Part shown: piece after piece, positions 18,231 through 27,110 of the stretch | Position numbering within the stretch: the stretch's first letter is position 1 | Layout of the letters: each line of letters begins with the position of its first letter | Source of the DNA: Geothermobacter hydrogeniphilus | GTDB taxonomy: Bacteria; Desulfobacterota; Desulfuromonadia; Desulfuromonadales; Geothermobacteraceae | NCBI RefSeq assembly: GCF_002898515.1 | Contig: NZ_PPFX01000007.1 | Span: 53,103 to 117,102 of the forward strand | Direction of reading: 5' to 3' | DNA: 64,000 nt | Translations under genes and position numbers: made by a program | The notes under the pieces: generated by a model | The model's database searches: none | Seen by the model: only the letters and a program-made list of their open reading frames with translations | Told to the model about the DNA's origin: nothing

Positions 18231-19342
18231 TACACGTTGTGCAGGTGTTGCCGGAACTGAACGAAGGAGGGGTTGAGCGGGGAACGGTCGAGTTGAGCCG
18301 CGAACTTGTCGCCCGGGGAATCTCCAGCACCGTGATCAGCAACGGCGGCCGCCTGGCCGAGGTCATCGAGCAAGACGGCGGGCGTTATTGCCGGCTGGAT
18401 GTCTGCAGCAAGAACCCCCTGACGGCGCCGGCGCGCATCCGCCGGCTGCGCCGCCTGCTGATGGAGCTGCGACCCGATATCCTGCACGCCCGCAGCCGGG
18501 TTCCGGCCTGGCTCTGCCAGCTCGCCAATCGTTCCCCGCGGATCCCCTTCGTCACCACCGTGCATGGCTTCAACAGTGTCAATGCCTACAGCCGGGTGAT
18601 GACTTTCGGCGACAAGGTGATCTGCGTCAGCGGGGCGATCAGGGATTATGTCAAACAGCACTACGGAGTGCCCGATGCGAAACTGGTGGTGATTCCGCGC
18701 GGGGTGGATCTGGAGTCCTTCAATCCCGACAATCTTGACCGGGAATTCATGGCCCGTTTCCGGGCCGACCATGGGCTCGAAGGCCGGTGGGTCGTCACCT
18801 CCGTCGGGCGGATTACCCAGCTGAAGGATTTTGAAACCTTCATCGACGCCATTGCCGGACTGCGGAGGGACATGCCTGATATCCTCGGGTTGATTGTCGG
18901 TGGTGTCCGCGAGGATAAACGGACCTACCTCGAAGTCCTCAAGCGACGGGCTGGGGATAAACAATTGGCGGGACACCTGCTGTTCACCGGCAGTCAGAAA
19001 AAGATCGCGGAAATCTATGCCTTGAGCGATGTTGTGGTTTCCTCTTCAAAGAAACCGGAAAGTTTCGGTCGGGCAGCAGCTGAAGCTCTGGCCATGGAGG
19101 TGCCGGTGATCGCGACGGCTCATGGGGGAGTGCTGGATATCGTCCTGGACGGCAGGACCGGTTTTCTTTTTGCTCCCGGAGACTGTGACGAACTCGGTCA
19201 GCGAATCCAGGCGGCCCGCGGACAGACTTTCCGGGATCTGCGGCAGTATGTTGCGACGAATTTCAACCTTGATCTGATGGTTGAAAAAACGGTCTCTGTT
19301 TATAACGAGTTGTCGGTGAGACGGGAAAACGGGATCTGCTGA
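18227..19342 (+). CDS. Glycosyltransferase family 4 protein
   Basis: A 371-residue GT-B transferase. The N-terminal acceptor domain begins VVQVLPELNEGGVERGTVEL, and the C-terminal donor domain carries the family pattern SFGRAAAEALAMEVPVIAT with the conserved glutamates. It starts at GTG 18227, overlapping the stop of the ELM1-family gene, and is the last gene of the plus-strand lipid A/core operon. A role in adding a core sugar such as heptose, glucose or mannose is inferred from position. It ends 27 bp before a half copy of the 162-bp repeat. Confidence 0.85.
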   Translation: MIHVVQVLPELNEGGVERGTVELSRELVARGISSTVISNGGRLAEVIEQDGGRYCRLDVCSKNPLTAPARIRRLRRLLMELRPDILHARSRVPAWLCQLANRSPRIPFVTTVHGFNSVNAYSRVMTFGDKVICVSGAIRDYVKQHYGVPDAKLVVIPRGVDLESFNPDNLDREFMARFRADHGLEGRWVVTSVGRITQLKDFETFIDAIAGLRRDMPDILGLIVGGVREDKRTYLEVLKRRAGDKQLAGHLLFTGSQKKIAEIYALSDVVVSSSKKPESFGRAAAEALAMEVPVIATAHGGVLDIVLDGRTGFLFAPGDCDELGQRIQAARGQTFRDLRQYVATNFNLDLMVEKTVSVYNELSVRRENGIC

Positions 19343-19368
19343 ACTGTTGAATGATTTTTTGTCATTCT

Positions 19369-19429
19369 CCTGAATCCGTGAGTTCCTTGTCGGCGGACAG
19401 CACAAGTCATTGATCTTCCTGAGCTTGCC
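19369..19429. repeat. Half copy of the 162-bp palindromic element
   Basis: The left half of the element seen complete at 33193, 41639, 49995 and 61348. It starts with CCTGAATCCGTGAG, matches through CTTGTCGGCGGACAGC and CCTGAGCTT, and then stops matching. It lies between two convergent transferase genes and overlaps the 3' end of the minus-strand GT25 gene, supplying its last few codons and its stop. Confidence 0.8.
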
Positions 19430-20147
19430 GGTAATAGCGCCGGCGATGCCGCCGCCGCTCAAGCAGCGTCCGCAGATGAAACAGGTGGAAGGTCGTTGAC
19501 CGGTAGAGCCGGATGCGTCTGGCTTTCGGGATCTGCCCCGGAAACTCCTCCTCCAGTTTGATCGGAAAGGGGACGACGCAGGCGGTCCTGAAGCCGAAAT
19601 CCCAGTCCCTGTCCAGCGCGACATCGTAGGGAAGACTCATCGGCAGCATTCCGTTGACGCAGCATTCGGCCGCATGTCGGTTGAGGAAATAGGCGCCGGT
19701 GTTTTTCAGCACCTTCAGATTATAAGCCAACTGGTGGCATCCGTTCAGCTGGGCGAAAGGGAGAAAGTCGCCTTCCCGCGAGGATGTCAGGCGCAGCATG
19801 TCCCAGTTCTCGCCGTGCGTTGTCGCTTCGGTCAGCAGCGGGATGATGTTTTCCGGCAGGCTGACGTCATCTTCGAGGATCAGCGCGTAGGGCAGGTCGG
19901 ACTGCAGAAAGGTCCGCATCGCCTTGATATGGCTGAAATAGCAGCCGATTTCCCGCTTGTTGGTTTCCTTGCCGGTACGGACTTGGTAACGGTGCTCGTC
20001 ATAATTCGCAACCGGTTCGTTGAGCCGGTCGCCGTAGACCCCCTCGATGCGGGTGTAGGGGATGGTGGAATGCTCCAGCTGCTCGCGCATATGTTCCCAG
20101 CGGGCGGTCGCGTGTTCCAGGTTGATGACGTAGGCATGAAAATTCAT
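19407..20147 (-). CDS. Glycosyltransferase family 25 protein
   Basis: A 246-residue GT25 (LPS-type beta-galactosyltransferase family) protein. It starts MNFHAYVINLEHATARWEHM and carries the family pattern EIGCYFSHIKAMRTF followed by ALILEDDVSLPENI. Bacterial GT25 members add galactose or related sugars to lipooligosaccharide (Neisseria LgtB/LgtE, Helicobacter beta-1,4-GalT). It is the last gene of a minus-strand set of five transferases. Its C-terminal tail (RQAQEDQ) and stop codon come from the half repeat at 19369, so the natural C-terminus may have been altered by that element. Confidence 0.88.
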   Translation of the reverse strand: MNFHAYVINLEHATARWEHMREQLEHSTIPYTRIEGVYGDRLNEPVANYDEHRYQVRTGKETNKREIGCYFSHIKAMRTFLQSDLPYALILEDDVSLPENIIPLLTEATTHGENWDMLRLTSSREGDFLPFAQLNGCHQLAYNLKVLKNTGAYFLNRHAAECCVNGMLPMSLPYDVALDRDWDFGFRTACVVPFPIKLEEEFPGQIPKARRIRLYRSTTFHLFHLRTLLERRRHRRRYYRQAQEDQ

Positions 20148-20179
20148 GGTTTTCCTTCAAACAAAAGTTTCGGAATCAG

Positions 20180-21010
20180 TTATGAGCCGTGAGTCCCGAC
20201 CCGTCTCACATCTCCCCGGTCACCTAGTAAGCTTTTCAGTCTGATCCATCCGGTGCAGCAGGCAAGATAAAATTTCCACAGACCGCGCGTGACCGGATAG
20301 ATGAGGCGCATGCCTCCTTCAAGACGTACGGTCTTGTCCCAGCGCAGATTGTTGTCCTGGCTGTCGATGCAGGACGGGGATTCGTCGTTGGGCAGCACCG
20401 GTGACGGGGCGACCGCCAGGGTTCTGAGCCCGGTCAGCCAGACCGCTCCGTGCAGGGTGTCGATGGCCAGCCAGTTTTTTTGCGTCATCCGGCTCAGGCG
20501 TTTCGCGGCCTTCAGGTTGAGCATGTAGCCGTAGGCGCCGCCGGGGATGCCCAGCTGCCGGGCCAGCATGGCCGAGGTCCCCTCCAGGGGGCGGATGGAG
20601 CGCGTGGAGCGATAGTTTTTGTCGCGCCCGAGAAAACGGACCAGATCCCAGTTGTCGGCGATCCGTGCCAGGGCTTCGATGACTTCGGGAAGTTCTTCGG
20701 TAAGAATCGAGTCGTCTTCGAGGACGACCGCCATCTCGACCTGCAGTTCCTGCATGTGTCGGTAGACATTCCGGTGAGCCAGGATGCAGCCGAACTCTCC
20801 CTGCGACAGGTCCCGGCCGTAGAAGAGCCGCCTTTTGATCGGCTCGTAGTCCGGATGATTCTCCAGTTTCAGGCCGCGGCCGTCCACGCCGCTGATAAAT
20901 TCAAAAGCCAGTCCGAGTTCCCGCAGCCTGGCGCTGATGGTCTGCTGTCTCTCCCTGGCGTGATCCAGGGTGATGACATAGATCGGGCAATGTCGTCGGG
21001 TGGTGTGCAT
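20180..21010 (-). CDS. Glycosyltransferase family 25 protein
   Basis: A second GT25 protein, 276 residues from MHTTRRHCPIYVITLDHARERQ (ATG at 21010; the frame is open further upstream but that part overlaps the next gene and is not GT25-like). Family motifs are GEFGCILAHRNVYRHM and MAVVLEDDSILTEEL, and FISGVDGRGL is typical. It shares the family with the neighbour at 19407 but is clearly diverged, so the two probably act on different acceptors. A beta-galactosyl or similar transfer onto an LPS oligosaccharide is inferred. Confidence 0.88.
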   Translation of the reverse strand: MHTTRRHCPIYVITLDHARERQQTISARLRELGLAFEFISGVDGRGLKLENHPDYEPIKRRLFYGRDLSQGEFGCILAHRNVYRHMQELQVEMAVVLEDDSILTEELPEVIEALARIADNWDLVRFLGRDKNYRSTRSIRPLEGTSAMLARQLGIPGGAYGYMLNLKAAKRLSRMTQKNWLAIDTLHGAVWLTGLRTLAVAPSPVLPNDESPSCIDSQDNNLRWDKTVRLEGGMRLIYPVTRGLWKFYLACCTGWIRLKSLLGDRGDVRRVGTHGS

Positions 21011-21029
21011 CAAAACTCCGTGGGCGGCG

Positions 21030-22028
21030 TCAGTACATTTTGCGGCGCGGCAGAAAACGGTGCCAGAAGCGTCTCCAGGCCCGGCGGCCGTTGCGGAAGG
21101 CCTGCAGGTGCGGGCGGTGATACATGTCGAACAGTTGGCGTTCCCGTTTCTGCCCCCAACGGCTGCGGTTGCGTCGATAGGCCGTCGGCAGCGGCTGGTC
21201 GAAGATGTTGGCGAGGAACCGGGCATAGGTTTCGGCCCGCAGTGCTTCCGGCTCCTTCCCGTCCCTGAACCAGGGCGCCTGCAGCATCTTTTCATAGCGG
21301 GCGGGGTCCCGGTCGATGCGCGCGACCTCTTCCACCACCTCCTGCAGGGAGGCGAAGTTGTGGCAGTTGACGAAGGCATCGGGGTTGAAGATCTCGCCGA
21401 TGCCGGGGTCGCCCCAATAGATCGGGATCGCGTTGGCGGCCGCCGCCTGGGCGAATTTTTCCGTCAGGTAGCCGGGATGGGAACAGTTCTCGAAGGCGAT
21501 GACGAACTTGTGCCGGGACTGAAACGCCAGCTTGTCGGCGACCCGGCCGCCGACATTGTTGCGCCAGAGTCCGCCCGAGTTGACCTGTTTGTACCGTGAC
21601 AGCAGCTCGAAAATCCGCACGCGTTCCTCGGCACTGCTGCGGGTATTGGACATGACGTAGGCGCAGAAATCGGTTTTCTGCTCCAGGATCTGCCGCGGCT
21701 CCGGGCGCGGGCAAGTCAGCGTCTCGTAATCGTGGCGGTAGAGTCTGATCAGCGGCAGCCAGATAGCGCGGTCGGCAAAGGAGAGCCGTTCAAAGGACAG
21801 GGCGTAGTCGCTGATGGCGAAATCGGGAGTGACGTTCTCGCCGGTGACAAAGATCCGTACCCCGCTGTATTTCAGCACGTCGTAGCCGTCGATGGAGTGA
21901 AAGACGTAGTCCGCGTCCCGGTCGTCGGTCCATTCGAACCGGTAGCGGTCCTGAACGAATTGCAGGATATTCTCGACGAAGTCGCGCTGCGAATCGGCAA
22001 CGGCGATACGTTTGACGGGTTTGCTCAT
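21030..22028 (-). CDS. Glycosyltransferase family 10, alpha-1,3-fucosyltransferase-like
   Basis: A 332-residue GT10 protein. The donor-site signature is [17 protein letters not shown] (residues 175-191) followed by [19 protein letters not shown]; the N-terminal half contains [14 protein letters not shown] and [11 protein letters not shown]. From memory these segments line up closely with Helicobacter pylori FutA/FutB, which make Lewis x and y by adding alpha-1,3-fucose from GDP-fucose. ATG 22028 ([10 protein letters not shown]) is chosen; an ATG 27 bp upstream is possible. No GDP-fucose synthesis gene is in the window, so the donor is not proven. Confidence 0.87.
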   Translation of the reverse strand: MSKPVKRIAVADSQRDFVENILQFVQDRYRFEWTDDRDADYVFHSIDGYDVLKYSGVRIFVTGENVTPDFAISDYALSFERLSFADRAIWLPLIRLYRHDYETLTCPRPEPRQILEQKTDFCAYVMSNTRSSAEERVRIFELLSRYKQVNSGGLWRNNVGGRVADKLAFQSRHKFVIAFENCSHPGYLTEKFAQAAAANAIPIYWGDPGIGEIFNPDAFVNCHNFASLQEVVEEVARIDRDPARYEKMLQAPWFRDGKEPEALRAETYARFLANIFDQPLPTAYRRNRSRWGQKRERQLFDMYHRPHLQAFRNGRRAWRRFWHRFLPRRKMY

Positions 22029-22077
22029 GACGTTCACCCGGGGGACTGAGACCATGGTTGATGACGTGAGGCGCGCA

Positions 22078-22878
22078 TCAGGATTCGTACCAGTAGTCCC
22101 TGATCCAGGGGGTGGGTCGGCAGGCCTTGTAGATCCGCTTCCAGCCGCGCGCGGCCTTGCGGATGTTCGGCGGCGACCAGCGCCCGGCCAGGGCGTCATG
22201 GATATCGGGATGGCCGTGAAAGGCGAGTACCTTGGTTCCTTTTTGCGGCAGTGACGGGGTCTGGAAATGCCGCATGAAGGCGAAGGGCAGGCAGTGGAAG
22301 CGGAAGGACTGGAACCACGCCTCGGGCCAGAAGTTCAATCGGCCGTATTTTTGAATCACCATGGCCGACAGGTATTCCTGTGACGCCGTCCCGTACTGTT
22401 CGATAATGGGATCGGGATCAGCTTCGAAGGTTTCGCGGACAGACCCCAGGGTACCGACAACAAAGGAATAGCAGGTGGCCTGGCCGACGCGGTCCCCCTT
22501 GCTGTTCCAGTCATTGATGATGTAGAACTTGTCCCCCTCGGGGTAGGCGAACAGCTCATCGAGATCGTCCATGATCAGCACGTCGAGATCGAAGAAGAAG
22601 ACCCGCTGCCCGGTCAGTCCGCCGAGATCATCGGCGCAGAGTCCGGCCTCCTTGCGGTAGGCATAGCGGTTCTGGTGGGGGCTGATCCGCATCGCCGGTT
22701 CGGGGTGCCGGATGATGGCGGGGTTCAGGTCCGGCAGGTCCTCATTGCTGAAAAGGTGGAAGTTGACCGGTCGGCTGGTGTTGCGTCGGATCATCGCGAA
22801 GAGAATATTGACATCCTCCTCGCTGTAGGCCTTGCCCCAGAGGATGCTGATGATGTTGACGGGTTGCTTTGCAGTCAT
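22078..22878 (-). CDS. Putative DxD-type glycosyltransferase
   Basis: A 266-residue protein starting [23 protein letters not shown]. It has a DLD motif in a hydrophobic strand ([20 protein letters not shown]), as in metal-dependent GT-A enzymes of the GT8/nucleotide-diphospho-sugar group, and a His-rich end ([12 protein letters not shown]) that could complete the metal site. The exact GT family is not certain. It sits between two GT10 genes on the same strand, 49 bp from one and 52 bp from the other, so it is presumably part of the same oligosaccharide pathway. Confidence 0.75.
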   Translation of the reverse strand: MTAKQPVNIISILWGKAYSEEDVNILFAMIRRNTSRPVNFHLFSNEDLPDLNPAIIRHPEPAMRISPHQNRYAYRKEAGLCADDLGGLTGQRVFFFDLDVLIMDDLDELFAYPEGDKFYIINDWNSKGDRVGQATCYSFVVGTLGSVRETFEADPDPIIEQYGTASQEYLSAMVIQKYGRLNFWPEAWFQSFRFHCLPFAFMRHFQTPSLPQKGTKVLAFHGHPDIHDALAGRWSPPNIRKAARGWKRIYKACRPTPWIRDYWYES

Positions 22879-22930
22879 GTCGGCGGCCTGGGGATGCGAA
22901 CTGTGTAATGATGTCTGACTGTCGGGAAAT

Positions 22931-23956
22931 TCAGCGGAATACTCGCACACTTTTCAGCAAATTTCCAGTTTTCCAGGCAGCGAAGGAGAGGAAGTCGGCC
23001 GGGTGCCGCATCCGCATCAGCCGGCGGTTGTAGATCACGCCGCCGGGACTGCTTCCGGTGTTCTCATGGTCGAGAATGATCCTGTTGATCATGGCGGGAA
23101 GGTTGTATTCGTCCATCACCAGCCGTTTTGCCTCCAGCACTGCCTCCCGTCGGCGTTCATATTCGCCTTCCCTGGACAGAAGTGAACGGATGTACGCCAG
23201 GGAGCCTTCAAAATCGTTGATGTCGATGGGGAGCAGGCTGTCTTTCGGGAAGTAGTCGAAGACATTCGGACAGCCGCAGTAGATGGGGATGGTTTCGGCG
23301 AGAAAGGCGTCAGCCAGTTTCTCCGTCCACAGGTGCGGGCCGATCTGGTTTTCTACCACCAGGTGAAATCGATAGGGGTCGAGCGCCTGGTGCTTCTTCT
23401 CGACGAAACGGACGCCGTGGCCGAAAATCTCCAGCTCCGGCAGCTCCTTTTTCAGCTTCCAGGTGAAGTCATAGCGCCGGGCGTGCATGGTATGGGGCTG
23501 CCGCTTGGAGGAACAGACGGTGGAAATCAGCTCTGATTTCGGGAGCTCGGCGGTCTCTTTGATTTCGTCATAGCTCTTGCCGTAAAACCAGATATTGCCG
23601 GTCTGGGAACGGATCGCCCGAGGGTGGGGCAGCGCCCACTCCTCCTGGTTGGTCAGCAGGTGCCCGAATTGCGCGGCAAAGGATTTGCCGTAGCGGGTTA
23701 CGGAAGAAGGTTCGGAGGTCACCAGGATGGTGTTGTCTCGCGGGCAGGCCAGTTCCTCCCGCTTGCCGGGCATGATCCGGGGAATATCGTCAACAGCGAC
23801 CAGCCAGTCGTAGTCACGCGCGAAGGGATCGGATGTGAACACGCAGCGATCCCAGCGGGGAGTCCGGCCCGGGCATTGGGCGGTCCATGGGAACCCTTTT
23901 TCCTTTCCCCAACGGGTAACGAGTTTGACGCGGATAACGGATTTAGAATTTGCCAT
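22931..23956 (-). CDS. Glycosyltransferase family 10 (fucosyltransferase C-terminal domain) protein
   Basis: A second GT10 protein, about 341 residues, first gene of the minus-strand cluster. The donor-site signature is the variant FHLVVENQIGPHLWTEK followed by ETIPIYCGCPNVFDYFP; the more usual Y-V/L-TEK is W-TEK here. The N-terminal half lacks obvious similarity to the GT10 gene at 21030, so it may use another acceptor or donor. The start is uncertain: ATG 23956 (MANSKSVIRV) or ATG 23962, neither with a clear ribosome site. Confidence 0.82.
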   Translation of the reverse strand: MANSKSVIRVKLVTRWGKEKGFPWTAQCPGRTPRWDRCVFTSDPFARDYDWLVAVDDIPRIMPGKREELACPRDNTILVTSEPSSVTRYGKSFAAQFGHLLTNQEEWALPHPRAIRSQTGNIWFYGKSYDEIKETAELPKSELISTVCSSKRQPHTMHARRYDFTWKLKKELPELEIFGHGVRFVEKKHQALDPYRFHLVVENQIGPHLWTEKLADAFLAETIPIYCGCPNVFDYFPKDSLLPIDINDFEGSLAYIRSLLSREGEYERRREAVLEAKRLVMDEYNLPAMINRIILDHENTGSSPGGVIYNRRLMRMRHPADFLSFAAWKTGNLLKSVRVFR

Positions 23957-24080
23957 GCGCATTATTTGTTTGCTAGAGTCGACTGGCTTTACGAGGGCCC
24001 TGCTATCTTCAGTTTGCAGGCACGTCTCATTCTGTCTTAAATGAGGATAGTACTTATAAGGCCGTGCCCGCCGCATTGTC

Positions 24081-24250
24081 AAATATTGATGGCGTCGCAA
24101 AAACTCACCAGCAGCTGCGTTGCTGCGTTTATCTCGCTGCTTCGACGTACGTAAGTACGCCTCATTGTTCGATAAACGCGCGTCTCGCTGATTGCGCTTT
24201 TTGCTTAGCCAACATCATTTTGGTTTTCTTGCGAAAGCATCAAATATTGA
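24081..24250. mobile_element. 152-bp MITE-like element with 9-bp target duplication (copy 1)
   Basis: The element proper is 24090-24241, flanked by direct copies of AAATATTGA at 24081-24089 and 24242-24250. Its ends are inverted (GATGGCGTCGCAA at the left, GATGCTTTCGCAA from the right), with a central hairpin: GCGTTTATC/GATAAACGC around CGTAC-GTAA-GTACG. A close second copy is at 47001. No ORF inside is credible. It occupies about half of the 330-bp gene-free gap 23963-24292 between divergent transferase genes. The rest of that gap is AT-richer and must hold the divergent promoters, but I could not identify them with confidence. Confidence 0.82.
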
Positions 24251-24292
24251 ATCTTCCGGTTTTGTATTTCGGGTTGATCTTGAGGATTTGTC

Positions 24293-25204
24293 ATGAGTTT
24301 GCCGCTGCATTCCGTCTGCATCCCTTCCTACAACCATGAGCGGTACATTCTTGACTGCCTGAACAGCGTCAGGCGTCAGACCTATCCCCGTCTGGAACTG
24401 ATCGTCGTGGACGATGGTTCCGCCGATCAGACTTTCAACCTGGCCGAACAGTTCGTGGCTGAGCATGCCGACAGGTTCGAAAGGGTCGAGTTGTTGCGGC
24501 AGGCGAACCGGGGGATTGCGCCCACCTGCAACAGGTTGCTGGACCTCGCCCGGGGAGAATGGTTCCACCTTTTCGGGTCTGACGATATGCTCTATCCGGA
24601 AAAAATTGCCGCCGAGTGGGAGGCGTGCTGCCGGTGGAGAGAACCGAATCTGGCCCTGGTGCATGCTGACGCGGAGTTGATTGACGCGGAAGGGAATGTT
24701 GTCGGACCGCACTGCTCATCCTGGAAAACCGAGGAACCCGTTGCCAGGGCTTTCGAAACCCTGCTGCTGAATAACTACATCAAGACTCCAACCGCGATGG
24801 TGCGTCGGGATGCCCTGGTGGAGATGGGGGGCTATGCTGAAACATTCACCATCGAAGATTATTTCAGCTGGCTGAAGCTCTCCAGCAAATTTCTTATCGG
24901 GAAAATAAACAAGGTTGTCTGCGGTTATCGATGGCATGGCGGCAACTATAGTGCCGACAAAAAAGAGATGCTCAAGGAAACTATCGCCATCCATCATAAA
25001 TTTATAGAAGAGTTCGGTGATAACATCGACAAGAATGTATTGATGAAATGTTATCAGAAAGATGTCAGACGAGTCTGGAGATGGGCTAAGAAGGAGAACA
25101 GAAATCTCCTGCCGGTGATGACGAAAAAAGTTCTGGGTAGCTATTTGTTCTGTCCAGATAAGGAAAATTTTAAGCGTTTAACCGGTTTTCTCCAGATGGG
25201 TTGA
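24293..25204 (+). CDS. Glycosyltransferase family 2 protein
   Basis: A 303-residue GT-A enzyme. The N-terminus (HSVCIPSYNHERYILDCLNS) and LELIVVDDGSADQT are typical of GT2, and the DxD-like motif is FGSDDMLYPEK. The last third is lysine-rich and AT-richer than the first two thirds. It starts 51 bp after the MITE-like element and opens a short plus-strand set with a sulfotransferase and another GT2. Sugar and linkage cannot be read from sequence. Confidence 0.87.
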   Translation: MSLPLHSVCIPSYNHERYILDCLNSVRRQTYPRLELIVVDDGSADQTFNLAEQFVAEHADRFERVELLRQANRGIAPTCNRLLDLARGEWFHLFGSDDMLYPEKIAAEWEACCRWREPNLALVHADAELIDAEGNVVGPHCSSWKTEEPVARAFETLLLNNYIKTPTAMVRRDALVEMGGYAETFTIEDYFSWLKLSSKFLIGKINKVVCGYRWHGGNYSADKKEMLKETIAIHHKFIEEFGDNIDKNVLMKCYQKDVRRVWRWAKKENRNLLPVMTKKVLGSYLFCPDKENFKRLTGFLQMG

Positions 25205-25299
25205 TTCTTTAACTTCTCAGCAGTTAAAAATTGCTTTACGCTTTCATGCAATAAATCTGTTCTGTAAATTGATTAAATCGTATACAGGAATATTGTGCC

Positions 25300-26061
25300 A
25301 TGGACAAACAACTTGTACTTGTTTTGGGGATGCATAGAAGTGGGACTTCACTTGCTGCAGGTATTCTTTGTAAGTGTGGAATAGATTTCGGTGACAACTT
25401 AATGCCTGCAACAGATGATAATCCGAAAGGCTATTTTGAAGATCTCGATTTTGTTGATATTAATGACACTATCCTTAGGAAGTATAAATCTTCATGGTAT
25501 GATCATAGGCCTATAAAATTCAATTTTTTTAGATTTATAAGATACTATAAGTATCTATCATTGATTAGGACAAAGCTGGATGAAAAGTTTTCAGGGAAAA
25601 CAATTATTGGTGTCAAGGACCCGCGAATTTCTCGCCTGTTGCCGGTGTGGGAAAAATTTTCCGAGCCCTATGATAAGAAATATATCGTTGTATTCAGATC
25701 TCCATTTGAAGTTGCAGAATCCTTAAGAAAAAGAGACGGGTTTTCTTTAGAGAAAAGTATAAAAATATGGATTGCATATAACAATTCAATTGTTGATTTT
25801 GTCGACAGCAATGATGGGATATTTTTTTCATATAAGAAAATAATAAGCAATACAGAAATGTTTGTTGATAGGGTTTTGAAAAATTTAAATATTGACATGA
25901 ATGTGTCAACTATTGATGATTTTGGCTTTGTTGATAAGGGGCTTTATAGAAATAAAATTGAAGATAATTTTGATGACATTAAAGATTCTGAATTAAAGAA
26001 GAATTGTTTTGATATGTATCAGAGGCTTATTTCTTTGGAAGAAAAAACTAATATATCGTAA
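25300..26061 (+). CDS. Sulfotransferase family protein (AT-rich, likely acquired)
   Basis: A 253-residue P-loop sulfotransferase-like protein. The PAPS 5'-phosphosulfate motif is LVLVLGMHRSGTSLAAGIL at the N-terminus; a later KDPRISRLLPVW and YIVVFRSPFEVAESL fit the 3'-phosphate-binding region. Such enzymes transfer sulfate from PAPS to sugars or lipids; the context suggests a glycan acceptor. Base composition is strikingly AT-rich, with many AAA, TTT, AAT and ATA codons, unlike nearly everything else in the window, which points to recent transfer. It ends 2 bp before the next GT2 gene. PAPS synthesis genes are not in the window. Confidence 0.83.
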   Translation: MDKQLVLVLGMHRSGTSLAAGILCKCGIDFGDNLMPATDDNPKGYFEDLDFVDINDTILRKYKSSWYDHRPIKFNFFRFIRYYKYLSLIRTKLDEKFSGKTIIGVKDPRISRLLPVWEKFSEPYDKKYIVVFRSPFEVAESLRKRDGFSLEKSIKIWIAYNNSIVDFVDSNDGIFFSYKKIISNTEMFVDRVLKNLNIDMNVSTIDDFGFVDKGLYRNKIEDNFDDIKDSELKKNCFDMYQRLISLEEKTNIS

Positions 26062-26063
26062 AT

Positions 26064-27020
26064 ATGAATAAAATTTCTGTTGTTATGGCAACCTGTAATG
26101 GTGCCAGATATTTAAGTAGCCAGATTGACAGTATCTTAAATCAGACCCTTGTGCCGGATGAGTTGATCATTGTTGATGACTTTTCAGATGACGAATCCTA
26201 CGCTATCGTTCAGGCGTATCAGGATCGCTTTCCTGACAGGGTAAGAGTTTTTCAAAATACCGAAAGACTCGGGGTAAATAAAAATTTTGAAAAAGCTGCG
26301 ACCCTCGCCACCGGTGAGCTGATTTTTTTTTCTGACCAGGATGATATTTGGGAGGAGGAGAAGATTGAGGTCATGGTTGCCCATAGAGGCGGTGCGAGCC
26401 TGCTTTACTCCAGTGGCATGATCATTGGCGAGGAAGGGGAAATCATCCATGAAAATGAACTTGAATTTTTAAGAGTTCCTGCTGTGCAGGGAACACCGTT
26501 GTTTTATCAGATTGAGGGAAATTCCATATCTGGACATAATGTTCTGGCGACTCGTGAACTTGTCGCAAAAGCCATTCCGTTCTGCGACGCATGCATGTAC
26601 GACAAGTGGCTCGGGCTGGTTGCCTGTCTCTTGAATGGAATCAGGTTTCTTGATCTCAAGTTGGTCAGACACCGCATGCATGGTTCAAATGCGCAAAATA
26701 ATCCTGAACTCAGAAAAAGGAATTCTGACGGTAAAAAAAGCGGCAGACTTATGAGGTTTCGTGAAGATTGCGCAATGAAGCGTGATTTATTGCGGCAACT
26801 CTTCAGGGTCCCTGTCGGTGAGTTTCCGCACAAGGACTTGTTGCAGCTGTACGTCGACCATTTGGAGACTTCTCATAGATGTTTTTTTAATCGCACCCTC
26901 TATCGGGAGTTGTTGAAACATAATTATGGTGGCTGGCTGAATCTGTCTCCGCCAAAGTTGCGAAAAAGGATTCGTAGAATAGCAAGGGGTGAGCTTTATT
27001 ACCGTATTTTCTTCGTATGA
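26064..27020 (+). CDS. Glycosyltransferase family 2 protein (rhamnosyltransferase-like)
   Basis: A 318-residue GT2 protein beginning ISVVMATCNGARYLSSQIDSI, with LIIVDDFSDDES and the DxD-like FFSDQDDIWEEEK; this last pattern is common in GT2 proteins annotated as rhamnosyl- or galactosyltransferases of O-antigen clusters. A link to the dTDP-rhamnose genes 3 kb downstream is plausible but inferred. Composition is intermediate between the AT-rich sulfotransferase and the GC-rich surroundings. It probably shares a message with the sulfotransferase (2-bp gap). Confidence 0.86.
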   Translation: MNKISVVMATCNGARYLSSQIDSILNQTLVPDELIIVDDFSDDESYAIVQAYQDRFPDRVRVFQNTERLGVNKNFEKAATLATGELIFFSDQDDIWEEEKIEVMVAHRGGASLLYSSGMIIGEEGEIIHENELEFLRVPAVQGTPLFYQIEGNSISGHNVLATRELVAKAIPFCDACMYDKWLGLVACLLNGIRFLDLKLVRHRMHGSNAQNNPELRKRNSDGKKSGRLMRFREDCAMKRDLLRQLFRVPVGEFPHKDLLQLYVDHLETSHRCFFNRTLYRELLKHNYGGWLNLSPPKLRKRIRRIARGELYYRIFFV

Positions 27021-27110
27021 AATGAAATAATATTTTTTTGAATTATTGAATCAATTTGTTTGTAACCTAAGTGTTTAGACAATCCTGTTTCGCTCTAGAA
27101 GGGGCTGGTC

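Noticed and set aside
20180..21379. A 399-residue form of the second GT25 protein
   Set aside because: The first 123 residues overlap the GT10 gene and are Arg/Ser/Pro-rich shadow sequence; the GT25 fold starts at ATG 21010.
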